From contig JAFDZM010000026.1 in the NCBI GenBank assembly GCA_018266915.1, positions 1 to 64,000 on the forward strand: 64,000 nt of DNA, in the 5' to 3' direction. The position numbers and the translations under genes are program-made. The notes beneath the pieces are model-generated. The model did not search any database, was not told where the DNA came from, and saw only the letters and a program-made list of their open reading frames with translations. Positions 27,457 to 37,360 of the stretch are shown here, piece after piece; position 1 is the stretch's first letter; each line of letters begins with the position of its first letter. The stretch is from Bacteroidota bacterium (GTDB lineage Bacteria > Bacteroidota > Bacteroidia > Sphingobacteriales > Sphingobacteriaceae).

Positions 27457-29907
27457 ATGATAAAGAACTTTTTCGTCATCAGCCTGCGTAATCTTTTAAA
27501 AAGAAAGGGATATACTACGCTGAATATCCTCGGGCTTACCATCGGCATCACCTGCTGCCTGCTTATCTTTCAGTATGTGTCGTACGAAAGAAGCTACGAC
27601 ACCTTTCAAAAGAATTCATCACAGATAGTCCGCATCCGGCTGGATGAATATAAGCAGGGGAAATTGTTGTGGCAGTCGGCAACGTCCTACCCTGCCTTCG
27701 GTCCGCTGATGAAAAAAGATTACCCCGAGGTTGAAAACTATTGCCGGCTGATCGATGACGAGCTCTTGCTGAGTAATGACGCTAAAAACGTCAAGTTCTC
27801 TGAAAAGAAAGGCTATTTTGCTGATCCATCATCCATTAGCATGCTGGATGTGAAACTCGCTGGAGGAAACAGTGCGACTGCGTTGGATGCGCCCAACAAA
27901 ATTATCATCTCACAAAGCATGGCACGTAAATATTTTGGTACCACGGATGTTGTTAACAGAACCTTGCAATCTCATGGTGATGGCAGGGCCAAGCCAGACA
28001 CGTATCTGATAACCGGGGTATTTAAAAATTATCCTAAAAACTCGCACCTCATCATCGATTACCTGGTTTCATACGAAACGCTCCGCAAAGCTTTGCGCGA
28101 ACAGGGCGATAAAGACGATTCTGCTAATACAGCCATTGGCTGGTATGATTTCTATGTATATCTGCAATTGAAGCCAGGTACAGATCTGCAGGCTTTCCAG
28201 GCCAAAATGCCGGCGTTTGCAACTAAATATGTTAATAAGCGCAAAGGCGTCAAGGGTGCTCAATTTTCGGGCAATAAGCTTTATATTATTCCTTTTAGTG
28301 ACATTCACCTTTACTCAAATTACAATCAGGAAGCAGAAATAAATGGCAGTGGCAGCGCAGTCAATTTCATGTTTCTTATCGGTTTTATCATCATGGGCAT
28401 TGCCTGGATCAATTATATCAATCTGTCTACCGCACGTTCAGTTGAACGTGCCAAAGAAGTGGGTGTCCGTAAAGTTTTAGGCGCAGCGAAGGGGAATTTG
28501 GTCAGACAGTTTATGCTCGAGAACGTTCTGTTAAATATTACAGCTATCCTGCTTGCAGGTTTTGCTGTAGCTGTGTTAACTCCGTGGTTCAATAACCTGA
28601 TGGGTAAGGATGTGTCAACCGGCTTTTCTATGTCGGGTAAATATTGGCTGATATTTTTTGCCATCTTTTGCTCCGGCACATTGCTTTCGGGACTGTATCC
28701 AGCTTTTGTTCTGTCAGATTATAAACCCGTTGCCGTTCTAAAAGGCGCTTTTAAAAACACTTCGGGTGGACTGTTTTTAAGAAAATCACTAATTATTGTG
28801 CAATTCGGGATCTCTGTAGTGCTAATAGCAGGCACCATCATTGTCTATCAGCAGGTCAACTTTATGCGAAAACAGAAGCTTGGTGTCGATATCAATCAGA
28901 CACTTGTACTAAGCGGCGTTCAGTCAATTCCAGATTCGGTGTACCAGGACGCATTGCAGCCGTTTAAGACGGATTTGCTCAAAATTCCCGGCATAAAAAG
29001 TATGACTTCGTCAAGCAATGTAATGGGTCAGGAGATCTACTGGACGAATGGCTTTCAAAGCCTCGATCATAAAGAGTTGGGCGGCTCAACAGTATACCGT
29101 CTTGGTGTAGATTATGATTTCATTCCTCAATTCGGCATGAAATTGCTGGCCGGGAGAAATTTCTCAAAAGACTTCCCAACCGATAAAAAGGGAGCAATAT
29201 TAAATGACAGGGCGCTGGCTCAGATGGGCTTCAAAGATCCCCAGGACGCCATCGGTAAAAAAATATCTAACGGCGACACGCTTACCATTATTGGCGTGAT
29301 ACAAAGCTTCCATCACATGGGTCTTCAAAAGCCTATCGACCCGCAACTGATCTCACTTCGGCCAAATGCACGCAACGCCTATTCAATTAAATTGCAAACT
29401 ACAGACCTGCAAGGCGCCGTTGCCACTGTAAAAGCTTTATGGACTAAATATTTTCCTAATGACCCTTTTAATTATTTCTTTCTAGACGATGAATTCAATG
29501 CCCAATATCAAAGCGACCAGCGCTTTGGCGAGATGTTTACCCTGTTCGCTTCGTTGGCAATACTGATAGCTTGTTTTGGCTTAATCGGATTATCAGCTTA
29601 TAATATTTTACAACGCACCAAAGAAGTAGGCATACGCAAAGTGCTGGGCGCATCAGTGCAAAATGTTGTGTTCATTCTCTCAAAGGATTTCTTATTGCTG
29701 GTTATCCTGTCGTTTATCATAGCTGCCCCGGTTTCGTGGTTCATCATGCACAACTGGCTGCAGGATTTTGCATACCGGATAACCATTAACTGGTGGGTAT
29801 TCGGCATTGCCGGGGCATTGGCGCTTTTGATAGCATTGAGCACCATTAGCTACCAGGCGATTAAGGCGGCTATTGCGAATCCTGTGAAAAGTCTAAGGTC
29901 AGAATAG
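27457..29907 (+). CDS. Double-FtsX ABC permease, array member 8 (divergent)
   Basis: 816 aa. It begins MIKNFFVISLRNLLKRKGYT, unlike any neighbour, and TM1 contains GLTIGITCCLLIFQYV. TM2 reads IAWINYINLSTARS, with Trp where most have Cys. Unit 1 has RAKEVGVRKVLGA, the form usually seen in unit 2, and unit 2 has LQRTKEVGIRKVLGAS. The first periplasmic domain is Lys/Asp-rich with no clear match to the others. It is a fourth sequence type in the array. Stop TAG, tail NPVKSLRSE unchanged. Confidence 0.92.
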   Translation: MIKNFFVISLRNLLKRKGYTTLNILGLTIGITCCLLIFQYVSYERSYDTFQKNSSQIVRIRLDEYKQGKLLWQSATSYPAFGPLMKKDYPEVENYCRLIDDELLLSNDAKNVKFSEKKGYFADPSSISMLDVKLAGGNSATALDAPNKIIISQSMARKYFGTTDVVNRTLQSHGDGRAKPDTYLITGVFKNYPKNSHLIIDYLVSYETLRKALREQGDKDDSANTAIGWYDFYVYLQLKPGTDLQAFQAKMPAFATKYVNKRKGVKGAQFSGNKLYIIPFSDIHLYSNYNQEAEINGSGSAVNFMFLIGFIIMGIAWINYINLSTARSVERAKEVGVRKVLGAAKGNLVRQFMLENVLLNITAILLAGFAVAVLTPWFNNLMGKDVSTGFSMSGKYWLIFFAIFCSGTLLSGLYPAFVLSDYKPVAVLKGAFKNTSGGLFLRKSLIIVQFGISVVLIAGTIIVYQQVNFMRKQKLGVDINQTLVLSGVQSIPDSVYQDALQPFKTDLLKIPGIKSMTSSSNVMGQEIYWTNGFQSLDHKELGGSTVYRLGVDYDFIPQFGMKLLAGRNFSKDFPTDKKGAILNDRALAQMGFKDPQDAIGKKISNGDTLTIIGVIQSFHHMGLQKPIDPQLISLRPNARNAYSIKLQTTDLQGAVATVKALWTKYFPNDPFNYFFLDDEFNAQYQSDQRFGEMFTLFASLAILIACFGLIGLSAYNILQRTKEVGIRKVLGASVQNVVFILSKDFLLLVILSFIIAAPVSWFIMHNWLQDFAYRITINWWVFGIAGALALLIALSTISYQAIKAAIANPVKSLRSE

Positions 29908-29976
29908 CAGTGGCAGTGGCAGTAGCAGTTAGACACCAATGAACTAATGAACCATTGAACTAATGAACTTAAAGTT
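29908..29976. repeat. Intergenic spacer 8-9, best example of the CAGTRG type
   Basis: Four contiguous hexamers (CAGTGG twice, CAGTAG, CAGTTA) at 29908-29931, then four contiguous 8-nt units of consensus CYAWTGAA at 29936-29967, with the ATG 9 nt later. Confidence 0.75.
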
Positions 29977-32397
29977 ATGATAAAAAACTATCTGAAAGTT
30001 GCATGGCGTAATCTTGTTAAAAACAGGGTTACTTCCCTTATCAATATCGGCGGGCTGGCTGTGGGTATGGCGGTGGCTATGCTGATCGGTTTGTGGGTAT
30101 GGGATGAATTGTCATTCGACACTTATCACAAAAATTACAACACCATTGGGCAAATAAGAGTGCATATGGTCGACCAGAAAAGCAATACGCAGGGGACGAA
30201 CAGCTCTGTGCAGTTTCCCTTGTATACAGAGTTGAAAGCCAATTACAAGGAAAACTTCAAGCATATTGTGATGGCTTCCTGGAATGTCGATAATATCCTA
30301 TCATCGGGTGATAAGAAGCTTTCGAGAACCGGTCTGTATATGGATGCTGATGCACCGGAAATGCTGACCTTGAAGATGATACACGGCTCCTGGGCTGGTT
30401 TGAAAGATCCTTATTCTATTATGCTTTCGGAGTCTACCGCTAAAGCATTTTTTGGTAACGCGAATCCAGTGAACCAGGTAATGAAGATAAATAACAAGTA
30501 TGACGTGAAAGTTACCGGTGTTTATGAAGACCTGCCGCTCAATACCCAATTTAAAGACCTTAAATTTCTTTCGCCTATCGATCTGTGGTTTGCCGATAAT
30601 CCATGGATCAAACAAAGCGCAATGACCGATTGGCAAAATCACTTCCTGAAAATTTATGCCGAGATCAAACCAAATAGCAGCTTTGAGCAGGTATCGCATA
30701 ACATTAAAGATGCCGAGTTAAAAGACCTGAAGGACGTTAAGTTTAAAGACGAAGCAGCGCTAAATCCACAGGTTTTGGTGGCGCCCATGAGCAGCTGGCA
30801 CTTGCACGGTTTAAAACGCGGTCAATCTGATACCGGGCCGCTGCAAATGGTGTGGCTGATCAGCATTATAGGAAGCTTTGTATTGCTATTGGCCTGCATC
30901 AACTTTATGAATTTAAGTACCGCACGATCTGAAAAACGTGCCAAAGAGATCGGCATCAGGAAAGCTGTCGGATCGTTACGAATGCAATTGATCGGGCAGT
31001 TCCTGAGCGAATCATTTCTCATTGTGGTGCTGGCATTCTGCCTGTCATTGATTATTGTAACGCTTTCGATGCCAGCGTTCAATGAACTTGCAGGCAAACA
31101 GGTGAGCATGCCTTATCAAAGCGCTTATTTCTGGTTGACCAGTATCGGATTTATACTCATCACCAGTATTATAGCCGGAAGTTACCCTGCACTTTACCTG
31201 TCATCATTCAAACCGGTTAAAGTACTAAAGGGGACTTTCAAAGCAGGCCGTCTGGCATCTATCCCTCGCAAGGTTTTGGTGGTGACGCAGTTTACCGTTT
31301 CGGTCGCCTTAATTATCTGCACCATCGTTGTTTATAAACAAATACAGATTGCCAAGAACCGCCCTGTGGGATATACCCGCGAAGGGCTTATTATGATTGA
31401 AAAGAAAAACAGCGACTTTGACGGGAAGTACGACATACTACGATCTGAGCTAAAGAAAACCGGTGTAGTATCCGAAATGTCAGAGTCGTTCGGTAAAGTG
31501 ACCGAGATTGCCTCTGGCAATGGCGGTTTTAAATGGAGAGGCAAAGACCCTAATTTCAATGATTCGTTTGGTACGCTTCCTGTAAGCTTTGAATTTGGCA
31601 AAACTGTTGGCTGGCAGTTCGTACAGGGCCGTGATTTTTCAAGAGCCTTTTCTACCGACTCAAATGGCATGGTCATCAACGAAGCCGCCGCAAAATATAT
31701 GGGCCTGAAGAACCCGGTAGGCGAAGATGTGAGTTGGAAGTTCCAGGATCAGCCGATGAGATATTACAAAATACTGGGTGTGGTGAAAGATATGATTATG
31801 GAATCGCCTTATGATGACATCACCCCTACCATTTTTATGATAAAGGGACATGTGGGAACCAGCCAGATCAATGTAAAGATCAATCCAAAGGTGAGTACCA
31901 GCGAAGCTCTCCCAAAGATAGAAGCTGTATTTAAAAAGATCATTCCATCCGCACCATTTGAATACAAGTTTGCTGATGAGGAATACGCAGCCAAATTCGC
32001 CGCCGAAGAGCGTATCGGAAGCCTTGCCAGCGTGTTTGCAACCCTCGCTATTTTCATTTCATGCCTGGGTCTGTTTGGCTTAGCATCGTTTGTTGCCGAG
32101 CAACGCTTTAAAGAAATTGGCGTTCGCAAGGTATTAGGTGCAACGGTTGTAAATCTTTGGGCTCTTTTATCTAAAGACTTTGTGCAGTTGGTTGTTCTGT
32201 CGCAATTAATTGCATCACCACTCGCCTGGTATTTTATGCATAAATGGCTGATGAATTATCATTACCGCACGGATATTTCCTGGTGGATATTTGGAATTAC
32301 CTGCGGTGGCGCGCTCATCATCACTTTGATTACTGTAAGTTTTCAGAGTATCAAAGCGGCTATGGCTAATCCGGTGAAAAGCTTGCGAAGTGAGTGA
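29977..32397 (+). CDS. Double-FtsX ABC permease, array member 9 (main subgroup)
   Basis: 806 aa. Main-subgroup TM1 (GGLAVGMAVAMLIGLWVWDE) but with SFDTYHKNY after it. The pre-TM2 phrase is MSSWHLHGLKRGQ rather than MSKWHLYSEFKNG. Unit 1 has RAKEIGIRKAVGS, unit 2 VAEQRFKEIGVRKVLGAT. This starts a run of four consecutive main-subgroup genes (9-12). Stop TGA. Confidence 0.93.
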   Translation: MIKNYLKVAWRNLVKNRVTSLINIGGLAVGMAVAMLIGLWVWDELSFDTYHKNYNTIGQIRVHMVDQKSNTQGTNSSVQFPLYTELKANYKENFKHIVMASWNVDNILSSGDKKLSRTGLYMDADAPEMLTLKMIHGSWAGLKDPYSIMLSESTAKAFFGNANPVNQVMKINNKYDVKVTGVYEDLPLNTQFKDLKFLSPIDLWFADNPWIKQSAMTDWQNHFLKIYAEIKPNSSFEQVSHNIKDAELKDLKDVKFKDEAALNPQVLVAPMSSWHLHGLKRGQSDTGPLQMVWLISIIGSFVLLLACINFMNLSTARSEKRAKEIGIRKAVGSLRMQLIGQFLSESFLIVVLAFCLSLIIVTLSMPAFNELAGKQVSMPYQSAYFWLTSIGFILITSIIAGSYPALYLSSFKPVKVLKGTFKAGRLASIPRKVLVVTQFTVSVALIICTIVVYKQIQIAKNRPVGYTREGLIMIEKKNSDFDGKYDILRSELKKTGVVSEMSESFGKVTEIASGNGGFKWRGKDPNFNDSFGTLPVSFEFGKTVGWQFVQGRDFSRAFSTDSNGMVINEAAAKYMGLKNPVGEDVSWKFQDQPMRYYKILGVVKDMIMESPYDDITPTIFMIKGHVGTSQINVKINPKVSTSEALPKIEAVFKKIIPSAPFEYKFADEEYAAKFAAEERIGSLASVFATLAIFISCLGLFGLASFVAEQRFKEIGVRKVLGATVVNLWALLSKDFVQLVVLSQLIASPLAWYFMHKWLMNYHYRTDISWWIFGITCGGALIITLITVSFQSIKAAMANPVKSLRSE

Positions 32398-32473
32398 TCA
32401 GTTAATCGGTGACTAGTTAATCAGTGATTAGTAATTAAAAACATATAACGTACCACGTAAAACGTACAACATT
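32398..32473. repeat. Intergenic spacer 9-10, mixed repeats
   Basis: CAGTTAATCGGTGACTAG-type units follow the TGA stop. They are then replaced by a different simple repeat built on ACGTAC/CACGTAAAACGT, which no other spacer has. Confidence 0.55.
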
Positions 32474-34873
32474 ATGATAAAGAATTATTTAAAGATCGCC
32501 TGGAGAAATCTCCTTAAAAACAAGGCGTCGTCAGTGATCAACATTGGCGGGCTGGCTGTGGGCATGGCTGTAGCTATGCTGATAGGGTTGTGGATGTACA
32601 GCGAGCTATCATTCGATAAAAACATTCCTAACCACGACCGTATCGCCCAGGTGATGCAAAACCAGTGGATAAACAATGAAACTGATACCTGGAGCGCCCA
32701 GGCTTATCCGATGGGCCCTATTCTTCGCGCACAGTATGGCGGTGATTTTAAGCATGTGATCATGTCTTCATGGACCGGCGGGCACATCTTTTCCATCGGT
32801 GATAAAAACTTAAAAGTTAGTGGCAATTTTATGGAGCCGGGCATCACGGATATGCTATCGCTGAAGATGGTTAAAGGGAGCCGTAATGGATTGAACGAGC
32901 CAAATTCAATACTGCTTTCCAAAACAGCTGTTAAAGCCATTTTTGGTGATGCGGATCCAATGAATAAAGTCATCAAAATAGACCATGATGATGTATTGAC
33001 AGTTAAGGTAACCGGGGTTTACGAAAATCTTCCCGAAAACTCTTCCTTCGGCGACCTGGCCTTTATTTCTCCATGGCAATTGCTTGTAAAAGATCAGCAT
33101 TATGATACCCGCTTTAATAATCCATGGGGAGCAAGCTGGTTCCAGACATTTGTTCAGATAGCAGATAATGCGGATATGAACAAGGTATCATACAAGATCA
33201 GGGACATCAAGATGAAGGACCTTCAGCGTACCAAAAACAGCGATGCACGATTTAGGCCTGTTATCTTTCTTCATCCGATGAACAACTGGCACTTGTATGG
33301 TGACTTTAAAAACGGTGTAAACATTGGTGGGGGTATCCAGTATGTGTGGCTATTTGGTGTAATTGGCGTATTTGTGCTATTGTTGGCCTGTATTAACTTT
33401 ATGAACTTAAGCACGGCCCGTTCCGAAAAACGCGCCAAGGAAGTGGGCATTCGCAAATCCGTAGGTTCAGTTCGTAGCCAATTGATTGCTCAATTTTATT
33501 GTGAGTCGTTAGTTATAGCTGTTTTTTCGCTTTTGTTCGCGCTGGTATTTGTACAGCTATCCCTTCCTTTCTTTAATGAAGTGGCTAATAAAAAAATAAT
33601 CATGCCTTGGAGTAGTCCGGTGTTCTGGCTGGCTGGAGTGAGCTTTACCTTATTTACCGGATTGATTGCCGGTAGTTATCCCGCTTTGTATCTGTCGTCA
33701 TTCAAGCCGGTAAAAGTATTGAAGGGCACATTCCGGGCAGGCAGACTGGCCTCGATACCGCGGAAAGTTTTAGTGGTGGTGCAGTTTACCGTTTCAATTG
33801 TACTGATCATCGGCACCATCGTTGTGTTCAACCAGGTTCAATATGCAAAAGACCGACCTATCGGCTTCAATGTAAACGGCCTGATGATCGTTCCATTGCA
33901 AACTGACAACATTCAAAAACAATATGAAGCTATAAAGAACGACCTGCTAAACAGCGGCGTAGTTGCATCGGTTTCCAGATCGGAGACGCGTATAACCGAC
34001 GGTAACGCCAGTAACGGCGGCTTTACATGGCAAGGTAAGGACCCGGCTCTGCAGGAAAACTTCAAGAGTTTAAGCGTCTCTCCCGAATTTGGCAAAACCG
34101 TTAAGTGGCAAATAACACAGGGCCGCGACTTTGATCCAGCGCTCAAAAGCGACTCAACAGGCTTTATCATCAATGAGGCCTGCGTAAAATACCTGGGGTT
34201 TAAAAACCCAATCGGCCAAACTATTACCTGGCAGGGCAATGGCAACTATAAGATCATTGGGGTTGTAAAAGATATCGTGAGCGAATCGGCTTATCAGCCT
34301 GTTCAGCAGACGTTCTATTTCCTTGGTCATTGGTTAGGGAATGTAGATATCAGGCTCAATCCCAATACAAGCGCACACAATGCTATTGACAAGATCGGGG
34401 CTATCTTCAAAAAATATGATCCATCTACCCCATTCGAATTCAACTTTGCCGACGATGATTACGCCAAAAAATTTGATAATGAGGTTCGTGTAGGTAAACT
34501 GGCAAGTTCATTTGCTGGATTGGCTATTTTTATCAGTTGCCTCGGCTTATTCGGTATGGCATCATTTACAGCTGAGCAGCGTGTGAAGGAGATTGGAGTT
34601 CGTAAAGTGCTTGGCGCATCGGTATTCAATCTATGGCGGCTACTTTCCAGGGATTTTGTTGGGTTGGTGTTCATCTCTCTGCTTATAGCTTCGCCGTTAG
34701 CCTGGTATTTTATGCACAAATGGTTGGCAAATTTCACCTACCGCTCGGCTATGGGTTGGTGGATTTTCGCCGCAACCGCCGCCGGGGCGTTATTGATAAC
34801 GGTGCTTACGGTAAGTTACCAGAGCTTAAAAGCAGCAATGGCGAACCCTGTTAAAAGCTTACGTTCTGAGTGA
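32474..34873 (+). CDS. Double-FtsX ABC permease, array member 10 (main subgroup)
   Basis: 799 aa. TM1 is main-type but followed by YSELSFDKNIPNHDRIAQVMQN. The pre-TM2 phrase is MNNWHLYGDFKNG. Unit 1 has RAKEVGIRKSVGS and unit 2 AEQRVKEIGVRKVLGASVFN, the latter shared with members 11 and 12. The second periplasmic domain keeps the FGKTVKWQITQGRDF core seen across the subgroup. Stop TGA. Confidence 0.93.
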   Translation: MIKNYLKIAWRNLLKNKASSVINIGGLAVGMAVAMLIGLWMYSELSFDKNIPNHDRIAQVMQNQWINNETDTWSAQAYPMGPILRAQYGGDFKHVIMSSWTGGHIFSIGDKNLKVSGNFMEPGITDMLSLKMVKGSRNGLNEPNSILLSKTAVKAIFGDADPMNKVIKIDHDDVLTVKVTGVYENLPENSSFGDLAFISPWQLLVKDQHYDTRFNNPWGASWFQTFVQIADNADMNKVSYKIRDIKMKDLQRTKNSDARFRPVIFLHPMNNWHLYGDFKNGVNIGGGIQYVWLFGVIGVFVLLLACINFMNLSTARSEKRAKEVGIRKSVGSVRSQLIAQFYCESLVIAVFSLLFALVFVQLSLPFFNEVANKKIIMPWSSPVFWLAGVSFTLFTGLIAGSYPALYLSSFKPVKVLKGTFRAGRLASIPRKVLVVVQFTVSIVLIIGTIVVFNQVQYAKDRPIGFNVNGLMIVPLQTDNIQKQYEAIKNDLLNSGVVASVSRSETRITDGNASNGGFTWQGKDPALQENFKSLSVSPEFGKTVKWQITQGRDFDPALKSDSTGFIINEACVKYLGFKNPIGQTITWQGNGNYKIIGVVKDIVSESAYQPVQQTFYFLGHWLGNVDIRLNPNTSAHNAIDKIGAIFKKYDPSTPFEFNFADDDYAKKFDNEVRVGKLASSFAGLAIFISCLGLFGMASFTAEQRVKEIGVRKVLGASVFNLWRLLSRDFVGLVFISLLIASPLAWYFMHKWLANFTYRSAMGWWIFAATAAGALLITVLTVSYQSLKAAMANPVKSLRSE

Positions 34874-34939
34874 TTGGTTAACCAGTAATCAGTTAACCAG
34901 TGAAGAAAAACTAATGACTAATGACTAATAAACCAATTT
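34874..34939. repeat. Intergenic spacer 10-11, GTTAACC type
   Basis: GTTAACCAGTAATCA and GTTAACCAGTGAAGA superunits follow TGA, then CTAATGA, CTAATGA and CTAATAAA lead to the ATG. Confidence 0.65.
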
Positions 34940-37300
34940 ATGATAAAGAATTATTTAAAGATCGCCTGGAGGAACCTTATTAAGAATAAGGCGCATTCAT
35001 TTATTAATATTACCGGACTGGCTATTGGTATGACCGTTGCCATGCTGATAGGTTTGTGGATCTGGGATGAGTTGTCGTTTGATAAATACCATAGCAATTA
35101 TGAAAGCGTCGGACAACTCATGACCACCCAAACTGCTAATGGCGAAACGGGAACCTTCCCGTCAACAGTGGTACCCCTTAGCAACGAGCTACGTACCAAA
35201 TATTCGGGCGATTTAAAACGAGTGGCCTTAACATGGGAAAGCACACACATCCTTTCCGTAGGGGATAAAAAAATATCTCAGAACGGGATGTATGCCGAGT
35301 CTGACCTGCCTGCGATATTATCTCTCGTAATGGTAAAAGGATCTTATCAGACTTTCAAAGATCCAACATCCATGCTGCTGTCGGCATCAGTAGCCAAATC
35401 ATTATTTGGAAATACCGATCCTATAAACCAGGTCGTACGCATCGATAATAATACGACAATGAAAGTAGCCGGTGTTTACCAGGACCTTCCGCATAATACC
35501 ACCTTCAACGGGATTTTGTTTTTAATGCCCTGGAACAATACAGCAAACTGGTGGAATACACAATCAACAGCCTGGAGCAATCATGGTTGCCATATCTATG
35601 TGCAAATGAATGGCAACGCCAGTTTTGATAAAATATCTGACAAGATCAGGAACATCACTAAACCTTATTTTAAGATCAATGATGAAACAATGCAGGTATT
35701 TCCCATGTCCAAATGGCATTTATACGGCGAGTTCCAGAATGGTAAATCAGTTGGAGGCCGAATACAAATGGTATGGCTATTTGGCACTATAGGCTTATTT
35801 GTATTGCTGCTGGCCTGCATCAACTTTATGAACCTGAGCACAGCCCGCAGCGAGAAAAGGGCGAAGGAAGTAGGTATCCGTAAGGCTATCGGTTCGGCGA
35901 GGGGGCAGCTCATCCGGCAGTTTATGAGCGAATCAATCCTGGTTGCATTCCTTTCTTTTATACTGACTCTTTTACTGGTATCACTGGCTATACCCTATTT
36001 TAATCATGTTGCCGATAAAGAAGTGGCAATGCCATGGGCCAGTCCAATGTTCTGGTTGTTTACTTTAGTCTTTACTTTTTTTACTGGACTTGTCGCAGGC
36101 AGTTACCCGGCATTGTATCTGTCATCTTTCAAACCTATCAAAGTTTTAAAAGGCACTTTCAGAGTCGGCCGGTTAGCGGCTCTTCCGCGCAAGATATTGG
36201 TCGTGGTTCAGTTTACAGTATCTATAGTTTTAATTATTGGAACGATCATCGTCTTCAGGCAAATCCAGTTTGCTCAAAACCGTCCCGTTGGATATACCCG
36301 CGAGGGCCTGATTACGGTGGACATGAATACGCCTGAGATCTATCGTCATTATGATATTTTGAGAAACGACCTGATACAAACCGGTGCTGTTAAAGACATG
36401 GCCGAATCTAATAGCGCAGCTACCCAGGTATGGTCTAATAATTCCGGATTTAATTGGATAGGCAAAGCACCGGGCTTCGACCCAACGTTTGGCACCATAG
36501 CGGTCACTGCTGATTTTGGTAATACGATAGGATGGAAAATTATTGCAGGCCGCGATTTTTCAAGAAATAATCCTGCCGATACCGGCGCATTTATTTTGAA
36601 TGAATCTGCAGTAAAGCTTAGCGGAATAAAAGATCCCGTTGGCAAAACCATGACATGGTTAGGCAAAACCCGTGTAATAACAGGAGTAGTAAAGGATATG
36701 ATAATGGAGTCGCCTTATAAACAAATGGTGCCCACGGTGTTCCATATGCAGCCCGACTGGGTGAATAAGATCACCATCCGGATCAATCCTGCTATACCAG
36801 TGCAGGATGCATTAAAGAAGATCGAACCTGTATTTAAGCAACATAATCCTGGCAGCCCTTTCAGTTATAAATTTGTGGATGAAGAGTACACCAAAAAGTT
36901 CTCGGACGAACAGCGTGTCGGCAATCTGGCTACTGTGTTTTCTGTGCTGGCTATTTTTATCAGCTGCCTGGGCCTGTTCGGTATGGCATCATTCATGGCC
37001 GAGCAACGTGTAAAGGAGATCGGTGTACGAAAAGTCCTCGGTGCCTCGGTATTCAATCTGTGGCGATTGCTATCAAAAGATTTTGTGGGCCTGGTAGGCA
37101 TTTCCCTTATGATCGCTTCGCCTGTAGCGTATTATTTTATGCATAAATGGCTGCAGAACTACACCTACCGGGCATCTATAAGTTGGTGGACTTTTGCCAT
37201 AACATCTGCAGGAGCATTGCTTATAACCGTACTTACTGTAAGTTATCAAAGCCTGAAAGCGGCGATAGCGAACCCGGTTAAAAGCTTGCGTTCTGAGTGA
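34940..37300 (+). CDS. Double-FtsX ABC permease, array member 11 (main subgroup)
   Basis: 786 aa, the shortest member. The start is closest to members 5 and 6 (KNKAHSFINITGLAIG), while the central TM5 region (PIKVLKGTFRVGRLAALPRK) is almost identical to member 12. That mixture suggests recombination between array genes. Unit 1 has RAKEVGIRKAIGS, unit 2 AEQRVKEIGVRKVLGASVFN. Stop TGA. Confidence 0.93.
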   Translation: MIKNYLKIAWRNLIKNKAHSFINITGLAIGMTVAMLIGLWIWDELSFDKYHSNYESVGQLMTTQTANGETGTFPSTVVPLSNELRTKYSGDLKRVALTWESTHILSVGDKKISQNGMYAESDLPAILSLVMVKGSYQTFKDPTSMLLSASVAKSLFGNTDPINQVVRIDNNTTMKVAGVYQDLPHNTTFNGILFLMPWNNTANWWNTQSTAWSNHGCHIYVQMNGNASFDKISDKIRNITKPYFKINDETMQVFPMSKWHLYGEFQNGKSVGGRIQMVWLFGTIGLFVLLLACINFMNLSTARSEKRAKEVGIRKAIGSARGQLIRQFMSESILVAFLSFILTLLLVSLAIPYFNHVADKEVAMPWASPMFWLFTLVFTFFTGLVAGSYPALYLSSFKPIKVLKGTFRVGRLAALPRKILVVVQFTVSIVLIIGTIIVFRQIQFAQNRPVGYTREGLITVDMNTPEIYRHYDILRNDLIQTGAVKDMAESNSAATQVWSNNSGFNWIGKAPGFDPTFGTIAVTADFGNTIGWKIIAGRDFSRNNPADTGAFILNESAVKLSGIKDPVGKTMTWLGKTRVITGVVKDMIMESPYKQMVPTVFHMQPDWVNKITIRINPAIPVQDALKKIEPVFKQHNPGSPFSYKFVDEEYTKKFSDEQRVGNLATVFSVLAIFISCLGLFGMASFMAEQRVKEIGVRKVLGASVFNLWRLLSKDFVGLVGISLMIASPVAYYFMHKWLQNYTYRASISWWTFAITSAGALLITVLTVSYQSLKAAIANPVKSLRSE

Positions 37301-37360
37301 TCGGTTAACCAGTTACCAGTTAACCAGTGAAGAAATACTAATGACTAATAAACCAATACC
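37301..37360. repeat. Intergenic spacer 11-12, GTTAACC type
   Basis: GTTAACCAGTTACCA and GTTAACCAGTGAAGA superunits follow TGA, then CTAATGA and CTAATAAA lead to the ATG. It is very similar to spacer 10-11. Confidence 0.65.
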